From: Myxococcales bacterium
Lineage (GTDB): Bacteria; Myxococcota; Bradymonadia; UBA7976; UBA1532
Reading direction: 5' to 3'
DNA: 5,512 nucleotides
Assembly: GCA_020430675.1 (NCBI GenBank)
Contig: JAGQJJ010000319.1
Location: 1 to 5,512, forward strand
The position numbers and the translations under genes are program-made. Under the pieces are notes generated by a model. That model was given only the letters and a program-made list of their open reading frames with translations, had not been told where the DNA came from and made no database searches. Position 1 is the stretch's first letter, and the number at the start of each line of letters is the position of its first letter. Positions 1 to 5,121 of the stretch are shown one piece after another.

Positions 1-108
1 CTCGGCGCGCAATCCGACCGCGTCGGTCGCCGAGAGCAGCACCGGAATCGTCGCCATCCGATCTGGAGGCCCCGGCTGTGACGAGCGCGGCAATTCACGG
101 GCCGACAT
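1..108 (-). CDS. partial unknown protein, N-terminal end only
   Basis: An open frame on the minus strand begins with ATG at 108 and stays open to the left edge, giving 36 residues that start MSARELPRSSQPGPPDRMAT and continue into a hydrophobic stretch (IPVLLSATDAVGLRAE). I do not recognise the family. I chose ATG 108 because a GAGG ribosome-binding sequence lies 6 bases upstream and a plausible promoter (-35 TTGCCC, -10 TATGAC, 17-base spacer) ends about 30 bases before it. In-frame alternatives are ATG at 150, which would lie inside that promoter, and ATG at 57, which begins the part that looks most protein-like (MATIPVLLSATD). The gene is divergent from the large lectin-like gene. Without the rest of the frame, even its coding status is only moderately supported. 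Confidence 0.45.
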   Translation of the reverse strand, partial: MSARELPRSSQPGPPDRMATIPVLLSATDAVGLRAE

Positions 109-138
109 GAGGCGCCTCGCCGGGGTTCGAGTGGCGCT

Positions 139-167
139 GTCATAGTCCATCCCGCCGCCCGGGGCAA
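139..167 (-). promoter_or_regulatory. putative sigma-70-type promoter for the left-edge gene
   Basis: Read on the minus strand, TTGCCC (162-167) and TATGAC (139-144) are separated by exactly 17 bases. Both hexamers resemble the housekeeping -35 and -10 boxes. Transcription would begin near 132 and leave a leader of about 24 bases before the GAGG/ATG start at 108. This is a pattern match by eye only. Confidence 0.4.
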
Positions 168-241
168 CGGCGTTCCGGTGCGGCCACCCGTCGGCGGCGC
201 GCGGGCCATCGCCCCTTTTTTTCGGGCTGACGTCGATTCTT

Positions 242-278
242 TTGCAGGCCGCCCCCGGCACAGGGTTTAGGCGTGATG
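242..278 (+). promoter_or_regulatory. upstream control element of the lectin-like gene, copy 1 of 2
   Basis: TTGCAG (242-247) is followed 20 bases later by TAGGCG (268-273). The 37-base block matches the block at 3241-3277, upstream of the next plus-strand gene, at 25 of 37 positions by hand count, including a shared TTAGGC core and ATG-containing end. A 20-base spacer is too long for an ordinary housekeeping promoter, so this could be an alternative-sigma promoter or an activator/operator site. It ends 81 bases before the chosen start codon at 360. Confidence 0.35.
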
Positions 279-286
279 TCCGTCAC
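273..286 (+). promoter_or_regulatory. CRP/FNR-like inverted repeat GTGA-N6-TCAC
   Basis: GTGA at 273-276 and TCAC at 283-286 form a perfect inverted repeat with a 6-base spacer, matching the core of the CRP-type consensus TGTGA-N6-TCACA (the outer bases do not match). It directly follows and overlaps the TAGGCG box, a position that would suit a repressor or a promoter-proximal regulator. Eight matching bases can occur by chance, so this is tentative. Confidence 0.25.
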
Positions 287-315
287 CGAGACGGATTCCA
301 CTCGAATGCCAGTCA

Positions 316-335
316 CGGCATGCCATCGCATGCCG
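316..335 (+). promoter_or_regulatory. hairpin in the 5' leader of the lectin-like gene
   Basis: CGGCATG (316-322) and CATGCCG (329-335) are perfect reverse complements separated by six bases, giving a 7-base-pair stem. It ends 11 bases before the GGGAG ribosome-binding site at 347-351, so it could influence translation or mRNA stability. No known riboswitch fold is recognisable. Confidence 0.3.
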
Positions 336-359
336 CCCGATGTCATGGGAGCCATCGCC

Positions 360-3089
360 ATGAAAAAGATCGTATTGCCTGTCCTCACCCTGGGCCTCGC
401 CATCGGCGGCGGCCTCGCCCTGCGCGGCCTGAACGCCGACGTCACCGGCCACGCGGTCGGCGAGGGCGGCGTCAATGCCATCGACGCCCAGCGCATCGCC
501 GTCGACAACAACTGGCAATGGGCCCGCCTGCCAGACGAGGTGCTCGACAATGGCGCGCTGCTGACCCAGGTGACCACCTACAAGGGCACCGACCCGGGCA
601 ACGTGCGTTTCTCGGGCGGCTCCATCAAGTTCCAGGAAGCCAACGACGGGGCCCACGCACTCGATGACATCGACATCCTGAGCTTCCGCGGCGACCCCAG
701 CCTGCTCGGCGGCGGCGTCAAGGGCGAGACCGGCACGGTCAACGCGGCCATCCCGTGGTTCGATTCGTCGGTGCCCATCACCTTCGCCCGCACCTATAAC
801 AACCCGGTCGTCTTCGCCCAGGTCACCACCTATCACGGCGGCCAGCCCATCGAGGTGCACGCCGCCAACGTCACCTCGACCGGCGCCACCCTGATCCTCA
901 ACGAGCCCAACTCGGTCGATGGCCCCCATGCCAATGAGATCGTGCACTACGTCGTGCTCGAATCGGGCTACTACCCCCTGCCCGATGGCAAGCTGCTGCA
1001 GGTGGGCAAGCAGGCCATCACCACCACCGGCAAGTCGGACTTCAGCCTGGTGACCTTGCCCGCGCCCTATTACCTGGAGCCGATGGTCATCGCCACGGTG
1101 CAGTCGAACGACCGCAACGGCTACGTCGGCACCCGCGTGCGCAAGGGCCGGGGCGGCGATGACATCGAGTTCGACTTCGAGGTGCGCTTCATGCGCGCCG
1201 ACAGCGAAGAAGAGAGCACCACCAACGGCACCATCGGCTACCTGGCCTATGGCACGCCGTGGACGCTCTCGGCCGGCCGCATCGTGCTGAGCAACGGCGT
1301 CGACCAGCGCGGCTTCGACTTCGGCAAGAAGCCCCGCGGCACCTGCTTCGACCTGACCCGCGCCGGCTTCAACAACGTCGTCGACAACATGCAGTTTGTC
1401 ACCCCGCAGGGCCGCACCTCGGTCACCCTGTACGATGACCCCTGGTGCAGCGGCGACTCGGCGACCTTTGAGACGACCGCCTCGGCCAATGTCGGCGTGG
1501 GCAACTTCGCCAACAAGGCCAATTCGATGCGCATCACCTGGTCGCGCGGCGCCAGCATCTACACCGAGCGCGACTGGGCCGACGAAGAGACCATCCTGCA
1601 GAACGACGATGCCTTCCTGATGCTGCGCGAAGGCAACCTGACCCTCTTCAAGACCAACGACGCCGATGGCACCCTCTGGCCGGCCTGGTCGAAGGGCAAC
1701 AACAACGGCGTGCGCGTCTCGTGGAAGACCAACGGCAACTTCACCCTCGAAAAGCAGAACGGCGACAACATCTGGAGCACCGACACCAAGGACAAGAACA
1801 TCGACCATGTGTCGCTGCTCACCAACTGCGACTGGAAGCTCTACAACCCCTCGGGCGACGTGAAGTTCGCCGCCGGCACCGCGGGCTGCAACGCCGGCGC
1901 GCCGCCCTCGGTCGGCAGCGTCATGCCCGGCGGCCGCATCGCCTACGCCGACCTCGACCATGATGGCAGCGCCGAGCTGCTCTTTGTGGTGGTCATGCGC
2001 GATGGCACCGGTGGCATCTACGCCGACCCGCTGGGCGTCGCTGACATGCTCAACGTCTATGGCATTGGCATCCCCGATGACTTCTGGACGCTGCTCAGCC
2101 CCACCCAGCAGGCGCTGCTGCTCTCGCAGATTCCCTCCGAGCTGGGCTATGGCAATCAGATCTCGGGCGCCGAGATGCGCGCGCTGATCGCGATGCTCAA
2201 CGACCAGGACAAGGACCGCACCTACGATGTCATCTACTTCCATGCCAGCGGCAGCCTGCATGCCTTCCAGGCCTCTGACAGCGCCGGCCCGGTCGACACC
2301 ACCATCACGATGGGCGACATCGAGGTGCTCGTCGAGAACGACGAGTACGGCCCGGGCTTTGAGCTGAGCTACACCTACGCCCAACTCGACGTCACGGTCG
2401 GCGGGGTGATGACCGTCAGCGTGGTCGGCGGCCAGGCCGCGGCGGCCAGCAACGTCGACCGCAACGGCTTTGTCATCGGCGCGCAGTACAATGTCATCGG
2501 CGCCGCGGTGGTCTTCGGCAACGAAAACGGCAGCTACGTCGGCTTCGACGCGGGCGTCGGCGCCGGCTTCTGGGCCGCCGCCTCGGCCGGCCGCAACGGC
2601 CAGTATGGCTTCAGCCTCGCGGTGCCGGTGGTGCCCTTCGGGGTGGCCATCTACGTCGAAGGCGACGACGCGACCTATGTCTACGGCGAGGTGAAGAACT
2701 GGACGGTCGGCGCCGCCCTCGACACCCGCGACCTCACCATTCAGACCTGGGGCCACGCTTCGACGTGGGTCACCCGCAACAGCAAGGACATCGCGCTGCG
2801 CTTTGAATCCGTCGCAAACGACACCCGCATCGCCGTGATCCGCACGGGCAACACCGCCGTCATCGCGGTTGGCGACACCGCCCAGGCGGTGCTGACCTCG
2901 CTGTCCGACGCCGCCCATGACATGGTCGCCGGGGTGAACCAGGTGGGCGCCATGGTCGGCGACGGCTTCGATGACATCACCACCGCGGTCGACAACTGGG
3001 CCCAGACCACCGCCAACGTCTCCGTCCGCTGGGGGGGCAACGTGGTCAGCGGCGGCAAGAACCTGTGGAAGAAGGTGAAGTTCTGGTAG
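360..3089 (+). CDS. large exported multidomain lectin-like protein
   Basis: The product has 909 residues. ATG 360 was chosen because GGGAG (347-351) lies 8 bases upstream and the product then begins with a Sec-type signal: Lys2-Lys3, a hydrophobic run over residues 4-21, and a likely cut near Ala20 or Ala26. The frame is open back to GTG 273, but that extension is unlike a protein N-terminus. Residues 66-108, 137-202 and 236-297 are three degenerate copies of an H-type-lectin-like beta repeat (QVTTY, DG-H, IGYLAY-type ends). Residues about 320-395 resemble a beta/gamma-crystallin unit (VTLYDD to NKANSMRI). Residues 409-510 resemble a bulb-type lectin, but its mannose-binding motif is degenerate (REGNLTLF, TNGNFTLE, TNCDWKLY). 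Residues 531-539 and 615-623 are DxDxD calcium-loop, FG-GAP-like motifs. Residues 650-800 are glycine-rich beta strands. The only four cysteines (329/363, 490/510) fall in pairs inside two domains, which fits disulfides and export. Probably surface-attached or secreted; ligand unknown. Confidence 0.85.
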   Translation: MKKIVLPVLTLGLAIGGGLALRGLNADVTGHAVGEGGVNAIDAQRIAVDNNWQWARLPDEVLDNGALLTQVTTYKGTDPGNVRFSGGSIKFQEANDGAHALDDIDILSFRGDPSLLGGGVKGETGTVNAAIPWFDSSVPITFARTYNNPVVFAQVTTYHGGQPIEVHAANVTSTGATLILNEPNSVDGPHANEIVHYVVLESGYYPLPDGKLLQVGKQAITTTGKSDFSLVTLPAPYYLEPMVIATVQSNDRNGYVGTRVRKGRGGDDIEFDFEVRFMRADSEEESTTNGTIGYLAYGTPWTLSAGRIVLSNGVDQRGFDFGKKPRGTCFDLTRAGFNNVVDNMQFVTPQGRTSVTLYDDPWCSGDSATFETTASANVGVGNFANKANSMRITWSRGASIYTERDWADEETILQNDDAFLMLREGNLTLFKTNDADGTLWPAWSKGNNNGVRVSWKTNGNFTLEKQNGDNIWSTDTKDKNIDHVSLLTNCDWKLYNPSGDVKFAAGTAGCNAGAPPSVGSVMPGGRIAYADLDHDGSAELLFVVVMRDGTGGIYADPLGVADMLNVYGIGIPDDFWTLLSPTQQALLLSQIPSELGYGNQISGAEMRALIAMLNDQDKDRTYDVIYFHASGSLHAFQASDSAGPVDTTITMGDIEVLVENDEYGPGFELSYTYAQLDVTVGGVMTVSVVGGQAAAASNVDRNGFVIGAQYNVIGAAVVFGNENGSYVGFDAGVGAGFWAAASAGRNGQYGFSLAVPVVPFGVAIYVEGDDATYVYGEVKNWTVGAALDTRDLTIQTWGHASTWVTRNSKDIALRFESVANDTRIAVIRTGNTAVIAVGDTAQAVLTSLSDAAHDMVAGVNQVGAMVGDGFDDITTAVDNWAQTTANVSVRWGGNVVSGGKNLWKKVKFW

Positions 3090-3106
3090 GCGGCGGCCGC
3101 CCGCCT
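3088..3106 (+). terminator. possible terminator hairpin after the lectin-like gene
   Basis: AGGCGG (3088-3093) pairs with CCGCCT (3101-3106) around a 7-base loop, beginning inside the stop codon (3087-3089). The loop holds the self-complementary CGGCCG, so register-shifted pairings are possible. No T-run follows, so it is not a textbook intrinsic terminator. It may act as a GC-rich hairpin terminator or only protect the 3' end. Confidence 0.3.
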
Positions 3107-3139
3107 GACGCCGCCCGCATTTCACGCGCGGCCCGGCGA

Positions 3140-3174
3140 CCCCCCGCCCCGCGCGCCGCGCCCCCTCTCGCCCC
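3140..3174 (-). other. G-quadruplex-like tract in the intergenic gap
   Basis: The plus strand carries C-runs of 6 (3140-3145), 4 (3147-3150), 5 (3161-3165) and 4 (3171-3174). On the minus strand these are four G-runs with loops of 5, 10 and 1 bases, meeting a relaxed G4 pattern. The surrounding gap, 3090-3299, otherwise holds the 3088 hairpin and the upstream element at 3241; no gene is seen in it. Confidence 0.3.
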
Positions 3175-3240
3175 TGAGCAGGGTGCCCGGCGCGACCCCG
3201 CCCGCTTTCATCGCCCACCCCGAAGAAATTGCAGAAATCT

Positions 3241-3277
3241 CTGCACGAGGCCCACCCACCAGGGGTTAGGCAGGATG
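3241..3277 (+). promoter_or_regulatory. upstream control element of the SpoIIM-like gene, copy 2 of 2
   Basis: CTGCAC (3241-3246) is followed 20 bases later by TAGGCA (3267-3272), the same arrangement as at 242-278. The two 37-base blocks match at 25 positions without gaps. A short inverted repeat (GGATG at 3273-3277, CATCC at 3283-3287) follows at nearly the same offset as the GTGA-N6-TCAC repeat in copy 1. If TAGGCA is a -10 box, the leader would be about 20 bases and carry the GGAG ribosome-binding site at 3290-3293. Confidence 0.35.
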
Positions 3278-3299
3278 AATCCCATCCACGGAGCCGACA

Positions 3300-4148
3300 A
3301 TGATTGAGATCAACGACAGCGCCGCCATTCTGCGCGTTGCGACCGGCGTCCGCGCCGACGCCGAGGGCTGGCGGCTGGTGGCCGAAGCCGCGCTCTTCAC
3401 GCTCGTGGGCACCGCCCTGCTCGTGGGCGCCGGGCTGCCCGAAGCCGGCCTCTTTGCGGTCGTGCTGGCCACCGCCGCGCTCGACGGCCGCATGCGCCGC
3501 CTGCTCGACACCCATCGCGAGGCCGTCGCCGCCCGCCCGCGCCACACGCTCGCCGCCCACCGCCGCACCGTGTTTGCCCTCGCCGCGCTCTTTGTCGGCA
3601 TCGGCCTCGCGTTTGTCGCCGTCGCGCTCTGCCTGGGCCCCGGCGAGCTGCCCGGCCGCTTCGGCGCGGCCCTCGCCGCCGAGGCCCATGGCGGCGACAT
3701 CCTCAGCCGCCAGTTCAACGTCGGCGTCGGCGCTCTGCTGCGCCACAACCTGGCGACGATGACCCTCTTCGTGGTGCTCGGCTTCTTCTACCGCAGCGCT
3801 GGCGCCCTGCTCGCGCTCGGCTGGAACGCCGCGGTCTGGGCCGTGGTGCTCACCGCCCTCATCGCCCGCGGCCTCGACCACACCGCGCTCTCGGCGCCCG
3901 TCTTCATCCTCGGCTCGCTCGCCGCCGTGCTGCCGCACCTGCTCGTCGAGCTGCTCGGCTACGCGCTGGCCACCCTGGCCACCCTCTGCGCCGCCCAGGC
4001 CGTGGTGCGCGCCCGCGTCGAGCACGCGCCGCTGCTGCCCGCCCTGCGCCCCGTCGCCGGCCTGCTGCTCGCCGCCGTCATCAGCCTCGCCCTCGCCGCG
4101 GTGCTCGAAGATCGCTTCGCGCCCTGGATGTTCACCCACCTGCGCTGA
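3300..4148 (+). CDS. SpoIIM/DUF95-like polytopic membrane protein
   Basis: The product has 282 residues. The start is supported by GGAG at 3290-3293, 6 bases before ATG. Hydrophobic segments lie near residues 27-60 (one or two spans), 91-112, 150-168, 172-190, 200-232 and 252-269, so it is an inner-membrane protein with about six or seven spans. The second half follows the SpoIIM/DUF95 pattern: RHN (148-150) leading into a span with G161, then a GWN (174-176) at the place of the family's NG, then PH-xxx-E (P212, H213, E217) in the next helix. The family is named after a sporulation factor for peptidoglycan remodelling, but most members in Gram-negative bacteria have no known role. The usual partners (MoxR-type ATPase, DUF58, RDD genes) are absent here. 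It lies 210 bases after the lectin-like gene with its own upstream element, so it is probably a separate unit. Membrane location is secure; the family call is moderate. Confidence 0.75.
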   Translation: MIEINDSAAILRVATGVRADAEGWRLVAEAALFTLVGTALLVGAGLPEAGLFAVVLATAALDGRMRRLLDTHREAVAARPRHTLAAHRRTVFALAALFVGIGLAFVAVALCLGPGELPGRFGAALAAEAHGGDILSRQFNVGVGALLRHNLATMTLFVVLGFFYRSAGALLALGWNAAVWAVVLTALIARGLDHTALSAPVFILGSLAAVLPHLLVELLGYALATLATLCAAQAVVRARVEHAPLLPALRPVAGLLLAAVISLALAAVLEDRFAPWMFTHLR

Positions 4149-4161
4149 GCCATCAGCGCAG
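4140..4161. terminator. bidirectional hairpin holding both convergent stop codons
   Basis: CTGCGCTGA (4140-4148) and TCAGCGCAG (4153-4161) are perfect reverse complements around the 4-base loop GCCA, giving a 9-base-pair GC-rich stem. Each arm is the last two sense codons plus the stop of one gene, so both proteins end Leu-Arg-stop. The hairpin is placed to end transcription from both sides of the convergent pair, although neither side is followed by a clear T-run. Confidence 0.55.
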
Positions 4162-5090
4162 CGCGGTCACCTCGACGCGGCCGACGCCCAACCGAATCTG
4201 CCGGCTCTGGCTCCTTCGCTCGAACAGACCCGCCGCGTCGCCCACACCGAGCGCCGCGAGCTGTTTGCGCGCCCGGTACACCTCGACATACAGCCGCTCG
4301 GCGTTGATGCCTGTCGCGCGGCACAGGTCGTCGGCGTACATCCACCCGCGCTCGGCCGGTGGGGCACCGGCGTCGTTGAGGCGCGCCTGCGCGAGCACCC
4401 GCAGCAAGGCGTGATGGGCGCGCTGGGGCATGGCCAGATCGCCGTCGCCAAAGCGGAAGGCGACCTCGATGGTCTCTTCGTCGCGGCTGACGGCCACCCG
4501 CATCAAACGCAGCGTCGCCAGCGATCGGGGCCGGGCCTCAACGGCGGCGGTGGTCAGCGTGCCGCCCCCCCGGGTTTGGGGCGGCAGCTCCAGCGTCCAC
4601 ATCCCACCCGCGATGGCCAGTGCCTCGCCGTCGGTGACAAAGCGCGGCCCCTCGTCGGTCTCGGCGATCCAGCGATCCTTGGCGGCGAGATCGTCACCAC
4701 CGGATCGAGCGGGTCGGGCAGCGCCAGCAGCTCGTCCACCGCGTGATGGCGGCGCCCGTCGGGCGCGACCGCCGTCGCGACCGGCGGCCCCGCGTCGGCC
4801 AGCACCCAGACATCGCCCGCAAACGCGATCTCGGCGCCGGCTTCGACGACCAGTCGCTTGCCGGCCAGCACCGCGGCGCCTTGCAGCGCGGTGCCATTGC
4901 GGCTGCCCAGGTCGCGCACGGCCCAGCCGCGCTCGCCGAAGAACAGCGCCGCGTGCTGGCTCGAGACCTCGGGTTCGTCGAGCACCAGGGTGCAGTTGGA
5001 GGACCGCCCGACCAGGGTCGAGGCCGCCAGCGTGAATCGTCGTCCGGTGCGGCGCTGTTCCAGGATTCCCACGCGGCCAACATACCCCAT
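4153..5090 (-). CDS. FHA-domain protein with OmpR-like winged-helix C-terminus, frameshifted
   Basis: Two minus-strand frames together make one recognisable protein of about 312 residues. From ATG 5090 the first frame gives an FHA domain, the phosphothreonine-binding fold, with GRS (residues 28-30), SSQH (43-46) and RNGT (64-67). Coding sense ends near residue 137 (about 4680). It resumes one frame back with KDRWIAETDEG and runs 175 residues to TGA at 4153. The C-terminal part has a strand-rich stretch (VAVSRDEETIEVAFRF), then QRAHHALLRVL, ERGWMYADDL and YVEVYRARKQL, followed by a final strand (RQIRLGVGRVEV). This matches an OmpR/PhoB-type winged helix, where YRARKQL corresponds to the recognition-helix end. 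A cytoplasmic, phosphorylation-responsive DNA-binding regulator is likely. No clear ribosome-binding site precedes ATG 5090. The gene is divergent from the kinase gene. As sequenced, it would give a truncated 178-residue product with a foreign tail. Confidence 0.8.
4677..4687 (-). other. apparent one-base deletion (frameshift site)
   Basis: On the minus strand the FHA frame reads TCG CCG CCA AGG, whereas the winged-helix frame requires AAG GAT CGC TGG starting one base earlier. Adding one C beside the CC at 4681-4682 joins the two frames with no loss of protein sense. There is no X-XXY-YYZ slippery heptamer, so a sequencing or assembly error, or a true mutation, is more likely than programmed slippage. 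Confidence 0.75.
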
Positions 5091-5094
5091 CGAT

Positions 5095-5121
5095 CATCGG
5101 CTCGTGTAGTGTTGGCCGATG
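5095..5121. promoter_or_regulatory. inverted repeat in the divergent kinase/FHA promoter
   Basis: CATCGGC (5095-5101) and GCCGATG (5115-5121) are perfect 7-base arms with a 13-base spacer. Their arm-to-arm offset is 20 bases, about two helix turns, as expected for a dimeric DNA-binding protein. The repeat fills most of the 28 bases between the two start codons and overlaps the kinase ATG, so a bound protein could control both genes. Confidence 0.4.
5107..5112 (+). promoter_or_regulatory. putative -10 box for a leaderless kinase mRNA
   Basis: TAGTGT fits the TANNNT -10 pattern and ends 6 bases before the kinase ATG at 5119. Transcription would begin at or beside the A of the start codon. No ribosome-binding site is visible upstream of that ATG, which fits a leaderless transcript. 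No good -35 box is seen. Confidence 0.35.

Noticed and set aside
109..118. Ten-base palindrome GAGGCGCCTC beside the left-edge gene's start codon as an operator
   Set aside because: It is explained by the GAGG ribosome-binding site in GC-rich DNA, and nothing else supports a protein-binding site.
205..230. T-rich stretch flanked by GCCC and GGGC as an intrinsic terminator
   Set aside because: The T-run lies in the loop, not after the stem, and it sits between divergent genes where no transcript is expected to end.
273..359. Upstream start (GTG 273 or ATG 276) for the lectin-like gene
   Set aside because: It would place a Met-, Thr- and Pro-rich segment before an otherwise good signal peptide, and it overlaps the control element. 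ATG 360 has a well-spaced GGGAG.
3031..3037. Run of seven G near the end of the lectin-like gene as a second frameshift
   Set aside because: The frame after the run keeps the expected codon bias and ends cleanly in a stop followed by non-coding DNA, so no correction is needed.
267..4139. A 1,290-codon open frame on the minus strand across two genes and the gap between them
   Set aside because: Its codons lie in register with the plus-strand codons of both genes, so its stops would need sense TTA, CTA or TCA, which are rare in this GC-rich coding bias. Its translation is low-complexity, rich in Gly, Ala, His, Arg and acidic residues, and matches nothing I recognise.
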